64,000 nucleotides of DNA from Inia geoffrensis (lineage: Eukaryota; Chordata; Mammalia; Artiodactyla; Iniidae), in assembly GCA_036417435.1 (NCBI GenBank), contig CM070913.1:17576680-17640679 (forward strand). The letters run 5' to 3'. Position numbers and translations under genes: made by a program. Of the stretch, positions 11,721 to 22,960 are shown piece by piece. A model generated the notes under the pieces. That model was not told the origin of the DNA. It did no database searches and saw only the letters and a list, made by a program, of their open reading frames with translations. The stretch's first letter is position 1. Every line of letters begins with the position of its first letter.

Positions 11721-12889
11721 ATAACAGTCACATGTGGTTGTACGGGGTATGACTGGCCTTCATGGGAACTGGGCCAAGTGCTCCAGACTGGCCTCCCCAT
11801 CTCTGCACTTCTGCTCTCCTCTCCTTTCTGCATTGCCAGGTTTTTTTCTTTCTTGCTCATCATTTCTTTACCCTTCATCACTTCAGCTTGATTTTCGGGT
11901 TGATGTAATCTTGACTTTATCTCTTTGGATCCTTTCAGTTTCAACAGCTGATGCCAACTGCTCAGCTTCAGGGCATCTAATATTCACATTCCTCGGAGGA
12001 GTCTGCTTGATTACCCCATCTTTTCTTATCAGGACAAGGCATAGGCGACCGCCAGCCCAAGGATTGATTGCTTTGGGTCAGGTGCTGCCCTTTGTTCCAT
12101 CAGCTGTGACTAGAGGTGGCAAGCTCGTGTGACATAAAATATAACCTCCTAAACATCAAGGGCAGTTTCCCTTAGAACTGATGTGGGCCTGACAAAATGC
12201 TGAGGTTTGCTCTGGCTAATATACTCGGGAAAGTTATCAGGGCTACGGATAGTCATTTGAATAATTCACAGAGCAATGCTGCTTGAAGTCATGAGAATGG
12301 ATGGCATCACTGAAAAAATACCTTTACAAAATGTAGATAACATTTTGGGAATAGCTACATTTAATGGATGAGAAGAGGCAGAGGTTTTAAGGTACAGGCT
12401 GAGATGGTATAAAAAAGGCATCCCCTGTCCCTGATCAGTGGCGGGAGAGGACACGGGGCCACTCCAGTTACGTCTGCAGCTGCACGGAGGAGCAAGGAAC
12501 ACAAGCTGGACCTGCTGTTGACCAATAAGATATGGAAGAAGGAAAGAAGCCAGCAGATCTATTTCTTGCCCTTCGTCCTCATCAAGGACTGTTTCAAGAA
12601 ATAGTAGTTATATAGGCTTTGTGGAGACAACTGGTGCGATTGAGCAACCAGCTGTGTTTGTCCTGAGACTGTGGCCAGCACAGCAACACATCCCCATGTT
12701 TTTGCTTTCTCATTTCCTCTGTTACTGCTTTCCCCCTTATTTTTGGGTTTTCCCTCTTCATTCCCCAAAGCATTAGCTGATATGTTTTTCCTCAGGCTCA
12801 ATTTTCAAGGGAACCTCGGATAAAACACCTTCATTAAATATATCGACCATTGCTCACAGCTTACGGGACACCCAGAGGTAATAAGTTAA
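11721..12889. other. Non-coding DNA with an unassigned repeat-like block
   Basis: The part 11990-12150 (GGATTGATTGCTTTGGGTCAGG, CCATCAGCTGTGACTAGAGG) resembles an old interspersed repeat that I cannot name. Open frames at 11734-12132 (plus) and 11546-11944 (minus) overlap it and show no domain. Confidence 0.35.
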
Positions 12890-12898
12890 ACTCTAGTC

Positions 12899-13056
12899 TG
12901 GTGTTTCCCAGGGTGTGGTCCTTCGACCAGCAGTATCAGCATCATCTAGGGATTTGTTAGAAATACAAATTCTTAGGCTTTGCAAAAGTCTTGCTATACC
13001 TACTGAATCAAAAATTCCAATTGATTTTAATGCATGCTAATATTTGAGAACCACTG
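12899..13056 (-). mobile_element. MER5A-type hAT-Charlie element
   Basis: This is the complement of a MER5A-like non-autonomous DNA transposon, with GTGTGGTCCTTCGACCAGCAG near its left end and TTTGAGAACCACTG-like text (TATTTGAGAACCACTG) at the right. It is bounded by CTCTAGTC (12891-12898) and CTATAGTC (13057-13064), an 8-bp duplication with one mismatch as expected for hAT elements. Confidence 0.8.
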
Positions 13057-13064
13057 CTATAGTC

Positions 13065-13249
13065 CAGGGGTGGGCAAACTCTTGTCTGTGAGCCAGCTGT
13101 TTGTTTTTGTGAATAAAGTTTTATTGAAATACAGCCACACTCACTTGTTTACTTATAGCCTACAGCTGCTTTTGTGCTACAAGGCAGAGTTGAGTAGCTG
13201 AGACAAATATTTTCTATGTAGCCCTTTAGGAAATGGTTTGCCAGCCCTG
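13065..13249 (-). mobile_element. Non-autonomous hAT-Charlie element (MER3/MER20-like)
   Basis: It opens CAGGGGTGGGCAAACTC and closes TTTGCCAGCCCTG, giving imperfect terminal inverted repeats. The interior has AATAAAGTTTTATTGAAATACAGCC, the complement of the well-known hAT-Charlie text. The 8-bp flanks CTATAGTC and CTGTAGTC differ by one base. The left flank is the right flank of the neighbouring MER5A-type element. Confidence 0.85.
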
Positions 13250-14460
13250 CTGTAGTCCAACCCTGAACTTCTGTTTCCCTCGGGAACTGACTCTTTTCAA
13301 GAGTCAGTGGTTTTCTTTCCCAAACTTGTTTGTGCCAGTGTTCTTGTTATTGCAGCCCCTTAACTTAATTGCATTTATATCAACCCGTGTCATATGAATT
13401 CAAAAAAGAAGTAGGGATTTGGGGTTTTGCCTTCATGAAAACTAAGTCAAATATTTTGTAGAGGCATGGGGTTAGTAGCTAAAATATATTACTGTAAAAC
13501 TAGGTGTGTAAAATATAACCATATTTACCAGGAGATAATAAAAATCCAGAAGGATTTTGCATTCATTTTGTGTTTAGATCCTGACTCCACTTTAAAGGAA
13601 CCGGAACTGGGAATTGAGGAAATGCACTAGGGGTGTGGTTTAGGAAAGAATGGTCTTTTAGAAGACCTATCAGAAGAATCATACTCAAAAAATGGCTTAA
13701 TCCTATAAAAAGATTGGTGAATAAATATGGATCATATTTCAAATTAATGAAAGTTATAGATTTTTATGATTTAAGCATTAAATAACCTTCTTGATTGAGT
13801 AGTCAGGATACTGACAGAGGCATGGAAGAGGGCTTCTTGTAGGTATATTAGAAGCACAATGTCTGCATGTCATGCCCACAGGCACCTACAACTCTATTTC
13901 TGTCCTTCACCAGGGTACACAGAAGAGTTTCTCAAATGTGTTCTTTGAACTTATGCAGTAGAGTCACCTTATTAAAATATAGATGTTTGGAAAGATCCCT
14001 GGGAATCTTAAGTTTAAAAGCCTCCGTATGATTCTTAAACATGCTAAAGAACCAATGGTATAGAATACTCACTTATTTAATTATTTACATTCAAGTCATT
14101 AAATATAATGCAATCCAAACTCAAAAGGATTATATGAAAACAGTTAATGCTTATCTTCTCCTAATTTTACCCATTAAAAAGTTGTTATTGTGTTATTTGT
14201 AGCCCTCTTTAAATTCCTTTGGTAGCAAATGATGGATAAATAGGTAGACAGGTTTTAGTCTTGCTCCCATTTACTCTGCAAAAGCCTGCATCAGACAGTG
14301 AGTTTTAGTAGTTTGAGGAGCCCCAGAATTGAACTACCTAAACGCTAAAGCTATAAAAGTATAAAGTGTAAAATAGAATATAGATGTGAGCATGAATGTC
14401 CATATGAATGCATAACAGGATGTTAATCTTTACATTTTGTCCAAGGCACCTACACAGAAT
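13250..14460. other. Non-coding DNA with one MER5-like trace
   Basis: 13931-14060 (GTTTCTCAAATGTGTTCTTTG to CTAAAGAACCAATGG) looks like a heavily decayed MER5-type hAT copy. The rest is unassigned AT-rich sequence with no exon signal. Confidence 0.35.
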
Positions 14461-15300
14461 AGATGTTCAATGTGAAAGTGGAGTGGCAACTCTTAAGACT
14501 GAGAACTGCTGAGATGGCTCTAAATCCACGAGGAGACACTTCCAGGTGGAGAGAGTACAGAAGAGGGTTCCTTTACTCGATCTTCTTGGGGAATTATTAC
14601 TCTCTTGGAACAGTGCTGCCTCCTATTTCGAGTGGGGAGCAGGGAGGGACCCCTTGCAAAGCCTAGTTTCATGGAGTTTGAGGTCTGGTGCTTGACTCAC
14701 GTTTGAGAAATAAGAGCAACATGGAACGTCGTGGTGCATTAACGGGGAGAAAATAGGACGAAGCGGGGGAAGGGGAGGGGGAGAGGGCTAGAGAAAGGGA
14801 GGGGGAAGAGGGCTGACTGGGGATTAACTACCTCCCACCAGGGAAGTGTTTCCTGAAGGCGCCCCGTGGGTGTGTGGGAGGAGAGCTAGGCTGCTGCAGC
14901 CTCCGTGGGCCCTCACCAGGAGCACTAGGACGGTGCAGGGACACCAGCAGTGAGAGCGCGTTTGCACAGCAGACCCGACAGCAGGACAGAAGAGCCTTGG
15001 CCAGAGGGTCCTAGCTGGGACCCTCTCAAGAATCCCTTGAAAGCTTCCACGGGAGCGAGAGTGAGCCTCAAATGGCTGTTGCAGCAGGAGAGTTCAAAAT
15101 CCCTTTACTGCAGAAGCCGTTCTCAGCCAGTAAGGGTCTCCTGTTCCATTTCTTCCTTGTTTCCCCCTCTCCCAGTCTCAACACTGGTGAGCAGGGGGCA
15201 AATGAGTAGAGGAAGAATGCAGACTCTGACAACAGCCCTCTCCTTAAAAGGGGTGGTGAGCCTGCCTCCAACGTAAGGATGAGTCAAGAACCCTGGACCC
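14461..15300. other. GC-rich block, possible decayed promoter or LTR
   Basis: This is the least AT-rich part of the window. It contains scattered CpGs (for example GAAGGCGCCCCGTGG near 14856, GAGAGCGCGTTTGC near 14952, CACGGGAGCGAGAG near 15049), a G-quadruplex motif, and purine-rich tracts. CpG density is far below that of a true CpG island. I see no start codon in a conserved frame. Old LTR, decayed promoter or chance composition are all possible. Confidence 0.3.
14765..14812 (+). other. Strong G-quadruplex motif
   Basis: G-runs of 5, 4, 5, 3, 3, 5 and 3 occur within 48 bases, the first four separated by loops of only 2, 1 and 3 bases. This satisfies the usual G3+N1-7 rule twice over. It lies about 50-170 bases upstream of the CpG-bearing part of the block. 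Confidence 0.75.
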
Positions 15301-15434
15301 TGGAGTTTTCATCCAGGACTGGGGAGGATCATCCCACTGAGCCAATCCAAAGGAAGCTTGGGAAAGAAAAAAATAAGCTGTATTTTAATTGCATCCACCA
15401 TGTGCCTGGTCAGCATGCCAATTACTCTTGACAC

Positions 15435-15658
15435 TTTGGAACAAAACAATTTTGAACTGCAAGGGTCCACATATACCTGGATTTTTTTTTTTTTTTCAGT
15501 AGTAAATACTACAGTACTACACAATCCGAGGTTGGTTGAATCCTCAGATATGGAGGAACTGAGTACGGGGAAGGCCAACTCTAAGTTGCAGGGAAATTTT
15601 CGACTGCGTGGAAGGTGGGTGACCCTAACCTCTGCATCATTCAAGGGTCAGCTGTACA
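15435..15658 (-). mobile_element. Tigger/MER2-type DNA transposon copy
   Basis: TTTTGAACTGCAAGGGTCCAC at the left and CATTCAAGGGTCAGCTGTA at the right are the inverted ends of TcMar-Tigger elements (CAGTTGACCCTTGAA when reversed). The middle ATCCGAGGTTGGTTGAATCC is also typical. The open frames here on both strands are artefacts. Confidence 0.75.
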
Positions 15659-17334
15659 TGTGTGTATTCATGCTGGTCCCCGAAGATAATGGCTATATAA
15701 AGACATTCACAGAGCAGCCTAAGTGCTAAGGCTCTCAGAATTTGGAGGGGGGAATTTTGGAGACATTTAGCCATGTTGCTGTCACCTGAGTATTTTTACC
15801 AAATCACTTGAAGAAAAACCTGACAAAAAAGCTTCTTTGTAGCAGTTGTGCCATGAAACCATCTTTAGGATGATCACTTTTCAGGGCAGATACAATCAAT
15901 CATCTGCCTGAGACAGTCTTTAACTAAAGGTCAGACAAATTTTTCCTAGACACCGTGGAGAGAAATATTTAAAAACTCAAATCATTGTCTGCAATGTCAA
16001 AGGTATTATTTTGAGCTTACATCATTCTTCTGAACCTAGCACCATATAAATTGCCATCTTATGTCACCTGCTAAGTGATCTTGTATTTTCCTGTATTCCA
16101 AGTTTGAAAATTACATTAAAATATTCACTTACCTGCAGATCAGTCCAACTGCCTGTACTGTGCATTTCCTGTTTGTGGTTTCATATCTGCTTTCTCCCTT
16201 TTCTCACCAGCTCTGAGGTCTGCCTCAGGCTTCCTTGTCTTCTGGCCTATGGTTACAGCAGGGCAGAGGGAAATCTGAGTGAGGTTGGGGCATTTTAACT
16301 CAGCTCTCACCCTGAGGGGCTCCCCATGCTGACCAAGGACCCTGTTCCTGTCAGGGGTCTCTCCTCACAGCCTGGGGATGGTAACTTAGATCTGTTCCTA
16401 ATGGGATTCCCTGGTGTCCCTTGTGGGCCCTCACACCTTTGTATACATTTATTAAACTTTCCTTAGATTACCTAATCTGAGTGCCCTCTGCATCTGGCCA
16501 AGACCCTGGTTTATATCCTATTTTGTTTGTCATTTAGCATATAAAAGCATAATGTATATTTAAGACATTATTTTCATAAAGAGAAAAGGGTCATAGGAAT
16601 CATAGGGTTTACTTATCTTTTATTCCTTTCTAACTTTCATGTTAGGATTTGAGAATGTCTGTTTCTTACTTGATCTCAGAGTTGCCTGCTGTTTTCCCAA
16701 CTTAACTTTGAATTGAGGCAAAACCTCAAAGTTCCAGGGATAACTTTGGAGAGGGGGGTGGATAAGAGCAGAGTGGACAAGGCCCAGGACCCTTCTTCGA
16801 AGCTTCCGCCAGAATAGTTTCCTTTTCATCTGTTCTCTAGGTTGAGCTTCTTTGTAAGAATAAGTTTGTAAGTTTGATAAAAGAATTCCACTGTTTAAAA
16901 TGTGTGAAAATCAGTAGGTTAAGGCATGGAATATTCCCTGTGAAGTGTAAATCATTGATCTGAAAGGGCTAATACCTTATTGGCCATTACCAATTAGTCA
17001 GAATCATTCCTAAGTAGGGCTTAGGAGTGTGTAGATATGGGTTGAATTCGTCGATCTTCGTGTTTGTAGGGACTCAAGGAAGGTGATGTGGTCAAACTCA
17101 GGAGGAGAGCTGAAAAGACAAAGGATGAGTTCCCCATGTGAGGACAAAAAGGTCCTGTACCCATTTTTTCCTGACTCTTAGAATGGCCAGCCTGTTGAAG
17201 ACAAGGGGCTGCACCACAGGGCAGAAATGGTCTCAAGCAGAAGCAGTGCCTGATGACTGGCACTTAGGCAGTTTGTTATGAAGAAAGAGATTGGTTGGAG
17301 CTCATCATTATCTAATCATTATTCATGCCTGAAA
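15659..17334. other. Non-coding DNA, one LTR-like stretch
   Basis: 16195-16510 (CCTGTTCCTGTCAGGGGTCTC, then ATTAAACTTTCCTTAGATTACC) has the look of an LTR end with a polyadenylation signal, but I cannot name it. The rest is unassigned, and no coding evidence was seen. Confidence 0.35.
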
Positions 17335-17775
17335 GCTGGAAATCATCCCCTGGGCGTCCTCCCGCAGTCCCACATCCAATGCATCATCAGGTTTATTGAT
17401 TCTCCTTTTGAATATCTCTCAATACTGTTGCTTCTCTCCATGTTATTTCTTCTACCTTGGTTCTTCTTCTCTTTTGTCACTGTGCTTAATTTTTCAGCAT
17501 CAGTTAAAAGGTTACCCTTCAGAGAAGTCTTCTCTAACTCTTCTAGTTTAAATCCGTCCCCCATTATGATCTGTTATTATATGCTTTAATTTTCCTTCAG
17601 AGCTCTTGACATGAGTTTTAATTATAAATTTATTTGTGGTTACTGGTTTAGTATGTGAATCTCTCAATACTTTCACCTTAGGGAAGAAATATGACTCTTC
17701 TGGTTACCCTTGTATTCTTGGCACATAGAACAGTGTCTGGCATATAGTAAGTGCTCAGTAAATATTTATTAATTT
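17335..17775 (+). mobile_element. L2 LINE 3' fragment, plus strand
   Basis: CCACATCCAATGCATCATCAGG near 17370 and GAACAGTGTCTGGCATATAG near 17728, followed by GTGCTCAGTAAATATTTATT, define the L2 3' end. A large internal portion is missing between them. Confidence 0.8.
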
Positions 17776-17799
17776 GATGGATTAATCCTAACTTCTCTC

Positions 17800-18547
17800 C
17801 CCTTTACCCAAACTTCCAGGCTCCCAGTTATGTCACTTTTCTATATCTCTCAAATTCCTCTCCTTTCTGTTCCTTTCTGCCACCTGTAATGTCACTACTG
17901 TAGGTTATGCTCCACCATCTCTCACCTGGACGACTGTAACTGCCTCCATGCTCGACTCCCTGATTTTACTTTTGCCTCTGCCAAGACATCTTTTACATCA
18001 TAGCTAGTAGGATGCCCTCAGTAGGATGCCCAAGCCCTTTAACTTGGCTGAAGGCCCTTCTTGATTTGACAACTGCTCCCTCTCTAGCCATATCTCCTAG
18101 TTTATCTTCCCCAGACATATTGAACTGGTTTCTAAATCTTTGGCTCCTATTTCTTTACTTCTGAACTGTGCACAGGCTATTTTTAAAGCCTGAAATCCTC
18201 CTTTCTTCATTTCCTCTCCCTCCTTTGCTCTCTCTTTTCTCCTTTCTTTCCATGGCTGACCCTTGTTCTTCCTTCAGGGTTCTCTTAGATGTCACTTCCT
18301 TTGGGAAGCTTTCTTTGGCTCCAGTTGCCATGCCTGGGTGTCACTGTCTCCTCTGTGGCACTGAGAATTCCCTGTATATTTTCAATCACAGCACTTTTAT
18401 ACCGTCTTCCCTTTGCCAGTTCACATGTCTCTGTCTCTCACTAGATAGGAAAGTCTAGATAGCAGGTACCAAGTTGGCCTTATGCACATACGGAATACTT
18501 CCCAGTGCTGAGTACATAGGAAGTACTTAATAAATTCTTACTAATGA
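17800..18547 (+). mobile_element. L2 LINE 3' fragment, plus strand
   Basis: It carries CATCTCTCACCTGGACGACTG near 17918, TTCAGGGTTCTCTTAGATGTCAC near 18274, TTTGGGAAGCTTTC, and the terminal AAGTACTTAATAAATTCTTACTAATGAATG. This is one of the longest L2 copies in the window, in the same orientation as the copy just upstream. All frames are broken. Confidence 0.85.
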
Positions 18548-19455
18548 ATGAGTGGAAGGAAGATTTTGGTGAACAGGGGCTAGGGTGTTGTTTTAGAGGT
18601 AATACAAGTAGACAAGCTATGACGGTTACTAAGATATTTATTTATTTATTATTTTCTCACCACATTTCTCCTTCCTATTTTTACAAGCAGGTATCCAGAC
18701 CTTGTAATTCCTTCACTCAGGGGAAGCTTAAAGTGGGTGTTAGTCAGTAGAAGTTTAAAGAAAGAAAGAACTGACTGAAACCAAGAGAATACATTTATTT
18801 TTTTAGAAGCCAAATCTCTTTGAAGAAGTGATGCTGTACAACTTAGAGAGAGAACATTAGGAGGGACATTATTTGGAGGGGGTGAGAGAGGAAGGGAGAG
18901 AGTCTTCTAAAGTGTGTAAGTGGGAAGTATCTCTGAGTCCTAAGAGTAGAATTTACTTTGTGATAGAGTCAGGAGTAAATATCAAGACCTCAAGGGAAAA
19001 GACGTATAGTATGTGTAGTAAGTGAGCCTGTGGGGATGCTAGCACGTCCAGAGTCATTGGATATATTCTTTGGGAGACCTCATTCTTAGCGGTTGTGCAA
19101 GGAAATCAAGTCAGATAAACAACATAAATGCATTAAATATATTGTTAAAATAGTTAAAAGCCTTTTTAAAAAAATAAAGTTCTTTTAGGGCTTTAATATC
19201 TTAGTATCCAGCCATATTTGCGGTTGTGCTGTCTGTCTACTGGAATGCCTGTCTCAGGGTTCTGGGTCTGGTTAGTAGGTAACAAAACCTGTGTGGGCTG
19301 TTGTTGTTATTGCTGTTGTCACAGGTATCCCTGATACAATGGACTCGCCCTATTTTTCAGAAGGGAGGATTACAGACTAGAGCAGTTCAAACATAAAAGA
19401 AGGGCCACAGGATAAAGTAAAGACAACTGGGAATAAAAACATCCTAGGCTTTTTC
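18548..19455. other. Non-coding DNA, nothing recognised
   Basis: Includes a short AAAG repeat near 18760 and a purine-rich run at 18870-18903. No gene or named repeat. Confidence 0.4.
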
Positions 19456-19468
19456 TAAGTCGTTTTCT

Positions 19469-19611
19469 TTTTTTTTTTTTTTATGTTTTTTAAACAGTTT
19501 TATTTTATTTATTTATTTTTTATACAGCAAGTTCTTATTAGTTATCTATTTTATACATATTAGTGTATACATGTCAATCCCAATCTCCCAATTCATCCCC
19601 TGCCCCCCTTA
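19469..19611 (-). mobile_element. 5'-truncated L1 3' end, minus strand
   Basis: A poly-T at 19469-19482 is followed by TTTTATACAGCAAGTTCTTATTAG and TGTCAATCCCAATCTCCCAATTC, the complement of a cetartiodactyl L1 3' region. Flanks TAAGTCGTTTTCT (19456-19468) and TAAGTTGTTTTCT (19612-19624) form a 13-bp target duplication with one mismatch. Only about 140 bp were copied. Confidence 0.9.
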
Positions 19612-19675
19612 TAAGTTGTTTTCTAACTGTATAACTCATGTTTGCTTTCAGATAATTAGACACATTTGGACTATT

Positions 19676-19765
19676 TCAGTACACTCATTTATTCATAAAC
19701 ATTTATCTTTTGTCTACTAGCATAAGCTAGACACTGGGGATTCATAGCTGAATAGAGCAGGGACA
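19676..19765 (-). repeat. L2 3' tail fragment, minus strand
   Basis: CTCATTTATTCATAAACATTTATC then AAGCTAGACACTGGGGATTCATAGC is the complement of the L2 terminal region. Confidence 0.55.
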
Positions 19766-21149
19766 TAGTACATTTGAGACCAGGGATAGATATTTTAATT
19801 TCAAACCATGTTTTTAGAATGGAATTCTTACATCCTTCTTTGTCTAAAGAGGTTTATTTCATCCACAGTGCATGCAGTAAACCAGGGGGCTGCTTTGGCA
19901 AGGGTATTGCTTTGTGGTGTTGCTTTTACTTCTGGATGACCCTACATTTTTGTAGCTGACTGATATCAGTGATGGTTACCATGAGAATAAACTCTTCTAA
20001 TCTGACTTTGCCTACTCTCCTCTTTTCTTTCTGTACTTCTAGAGGAGTGCATGTGCATGTGGCTCCATTAGTATCTCTCTTTCTTGAAATAATATCTGCC
20101 AATTATTGAAATAGATTCAAAGACTGATCAAATTTACCTTATGGAGGGTGAATCACCCTTCTGATAACTAGTAGCATTTATTTCTTTGGAGAATTGATAA
20201 AAATGAACTGCAGAGGCGTATTGAGTGATCTAGATATGGAACTTTCTGGATCTTGAACAGGCTAGTTACAGAGCATACTTAATGCTACTGACATTAACTT
20301 TGCACAAACCCTGAAAGCCAAACTACCTGATCCATGTGGAATTGATTTCCAGATAAGAGTTCAGTTTGTTTTTACATCAGCCTCTTCAATGTCTGTAAAA
20401 ATTGGTTCCTTACTTTACAATCAGGCAACCAGGATGCTAAGCAGAGGAATAAGAACAGTCCTTAAAATTTGAAAAACTAAACTGAATTTGGCTTTACTTG
20501 AAAATCTCTGGCTTGATCAGAGCCTTTGCTCCCAATGTCAAGTCAAACCCCATAGGTACTAACTTTGAATTTTGTTGATCCATCAAGTTTTTTTCCTTTT
20601 TTCATTTGTTCCTTTCCAATCAGATGCTACCAAGTAAAAATAAAAACAACAGACAAACAAACCCAACCACAACAAAAACATCAAGACCATGCCAGTTCTA
20701 GAGTACTTTTAATCTGGTAATGGGAATATCACCTACCACATGACATATGTTAATACATCAAATAGCATAAATATTGTTGTCTTTAATTAGACAGAACATT
20801 ATGCAGAGCTTCAGAATCATTATTGACTAGATTATTTTTCTTATTTATTCACTTTAAAATAGACTTAATAATCAAAACACAAATAAATTGATATTATTCA
20901 GGCTTGCTTTTTCTTACCTCTTATAGTAGCACACTTCTGCTGCAATGAAAAGCTATAATTGCTGGTAGCATCAGTGTCAGATGAAAATAACTCAGTGCCA
21001 TATTCTTATTTATGAATCACAATAATAATATAATTTAAAATATTTCTTTTCTTCTGGGGGAAAAATAATGTACTGTAACATTAAGCCTAAAAGCGCTGCT
21101 CAAAATCTAAGAGCATTGATTCATTGCTTTCCTTTTTTAAGTTTTTTTT
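19766..21149. other. Non-coding DNA, nothing recognised
   Basis: AT-rich unique-looking sequence with an A/C-rich patch at 20635-20685. No exon, RNA gene or nameable repeat. Confidence 0.45.
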
Positions 21150-21545
21150 CAAGCCTAAACTACTGTAATTTTCCTTTAACTGGTCTCCCCACTGGGCAAA
21201 TATAACCTGCAAATGGTATAAAACTCTGCAGCTCATCTTCCTATTTGGAAGCTAGCTAAATTTGCATATATTCTCTTCAAGGAAGAATTTACCTTGCCTT
21301 CCAGGAAAGCTCCATGGTGATTTGAAAATGTTATCATTCAGTCTTTAGAACTCTGAAGTCTGGCTTCTACCTCCAGGACCTACAGATAGTACATACCCCA
21401 CAGCTACTATACCAAGAGCCTCTTAAGGACTCTTAGCATTAATCAGATAGGTTTTAGTATCAAAGCTTTTGCATTTGTTGTCCTGACACTTGGAATATTT
21501 ATCCTTTAGCCAGGAAATATTTGCTAGTCTGTTTTTAAGTTTCAA
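21150..21545 (+). mobile_element. L2 LINE fragment, plus strand
   Basis: CTACTGTAATTTTCCTTTAACTGGTC near 21161, CTGCAGCTCATCTTCC, CTCTGAAGTCTGGCTTCTACC and GCTTTTGCATTTGTTGTCCTGAC follow L2 order. Confidence 0.65.
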
Positions 21546-21899
21546 ACAAGATGAAAGACACTTTTCATTTGAGTTTGCTACATAAAAATGTCCTAACTAG
21601 GTTTTGTTGTTTTTGTTTTTAAAGTTGGAAACTCTGTGGGAATAAATATGCTCTGGAGTGAAGAAGTAGTGTGCCAAGCTGGAGCCTAGATTAGATTTGT
21701 GTGGGTTGTTGAGGCTGATATTCAAAATGATACTTTAGCTGGAGTTATAAGGTTTGGTGAGTATATTGCAGAGTTTGGGGAAAAAATGGATTGAATGCTT
21801 ATGAAAAATGCCAGAAGAAAAACACTAGCCACTCCATTCAGCTCAAGATAAAATGTATATTATAAACATTCATAAAGAAAAATTTGCTGCTTTGCTTGG

Positions 21900-22415
21900 G
21901 ATTTATCTCAGATCACCAGGATTGTAAACTCCATCAAAAGACCCAAATGAATGATCCTGTGCATCACTCATCCTTCACGGAGAGCTTGAATGTTACCTTC
22001 TCAGGGAAACCTTCCTCAACTCAACCCTCTACCTCCTTCTGGAATCTCACCAAAACCCTCTTCCCACACCTCTTTTTTTTTTTTTGCGGTACGCGGGCCT
22101 CTCACTGTTGTGGCCTCTCCCGTTGCGGAGCACAGGCTCAGCGGCCATGGCTCACGGGCCCAGCCGCTCCGCAGCATGTGGGATCTTCCCGGACCGGGGC
22201 ACGAGCTTGTGTCCCCTGCATCGACAGGTGGACTCTCAACCACTGCGCCACCAGGGAAGCCCTGCTGTTCAACTTCTTGTTTCCATCTCTGGAACATCAG
22301 CATTTGGAGGATAGGAACCTAGTCTTGTTCATCTCCTCTCTAGAGCCCAAGAACCTCTCTCATAGCTTAAAACATTTGCTGATGGTTAAATTGATAAATG
22401 CACACATCAAGTTGA
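21900..22415 (+). mobile_element. L2 LINE 3' fragment split by a CHR SINE
   Basis: Left part: CACGGAGAGCTTGAATGTTACC and TCTCAGGGAAACCTTCCTC. Right part: TGGAGGATAGGAACCTAGTC and GGTTAAATTGATAAATG. Together they form one L2 copy interrupted by the SINE at 22073-22261, so the L2 is older. Confidence 0.65.
22073..22261 (-). mobile_element. CHR-type cetacean SINE with internal deletion
   Basis: A 13-base poly-T (22073-22085) is followed by GCGGTACGCGGGCCTCTCAC, and the head complement ACCAGGGAAGCC ends at 22261. Compared with the copies at 34722 and 57419, 15 bases are missing at 22135-22141. One of two AGGCTC direct repeats and the CGGACGCGC between them are gone. I could not identify a clear target duplication. 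Open frames across it on both strands are artefacts of the SINE body. Confidence 0.95.
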
Positions 22416-22769
22416 AGAGGTACTAGTTTGGAACATGAATCAAAGGCCAGTGTTGCTCATGAGATGGAGAAGAAAAAGTTCTAAGACTTGTGAGCATTCA
22501 TTGAGGAGCAGAGGGGCACCTGGGAGTTACTCAGCTCCTATTATTTTTGTTCCTTCTGGTCAGATAGGACCAGTTTGGGTCATGATTACTGGCAGGCTCA
22601 GGTGGAAGCTGATAATGACTCTGGAATATCTCTGTTGCCCAGAAGCTCCTAGTTGTCTTTTTTTTAATGCAACTCTCAAAGCTACCTCTGGCTTCATTCA
22701 GCACCTGGGTCATCCTTGTAACAAAAAGTGACCCCACAGAGGCTCTGTGGGTGTGCTCTTCCTAGGAGG
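22416..22769. other. Non-coding DNA, nothing recognised
   Basis: Short open frames only. No nameable repeat or exon signal. Confidence 0.4.
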
Positions 22770-22960
22770 TGGTCTTATATTGTAGAAAGAGAGTCCCAGC
22801 TGTGCTCCTCAGGATCTGTGCGGCCTTGACCAAACTGCGTACTTCTCTGTGTCTACTTCATCAATAACGTGTGGCTTAATCTATGTAATTCAAAGTGTTG
22901 CAAGGATTAAATGAGGTTAAATATGAATCACATCAATTACATTGCCCTGCACATTGCTGT
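22770..22960 (+). repeat. MIR SINE, plus strand
   Basis: GATCTGTGCGGCCTTGACCAAACTGC, CTTCTCTGTGTCTACTTCATC and TTGCAAGGATTAAATGAGG match the MIR core in order. Confidence 0.75.

Noticed and set aside
11546..12132. Two 132-residue frames on opposite strands
   Set aside because: They overlap each other, cover old repeat-like DNA, and show no domain, signal peptide or splice context.
14950..15276. 108-residue frame in the GC-rich block
   Set aside because: No domain is recognised and another frame is open on the opposite strand. GC content alone explains the lack of stops.
21884..22426. 180-residue plus-strand frame, the longest in the window
   Set aside because: It joins L2-derived text to the antisense body of the CHR SINE at 22073. 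There is no domain and no codon bias, and similar peptides recur at the other SINE copies.
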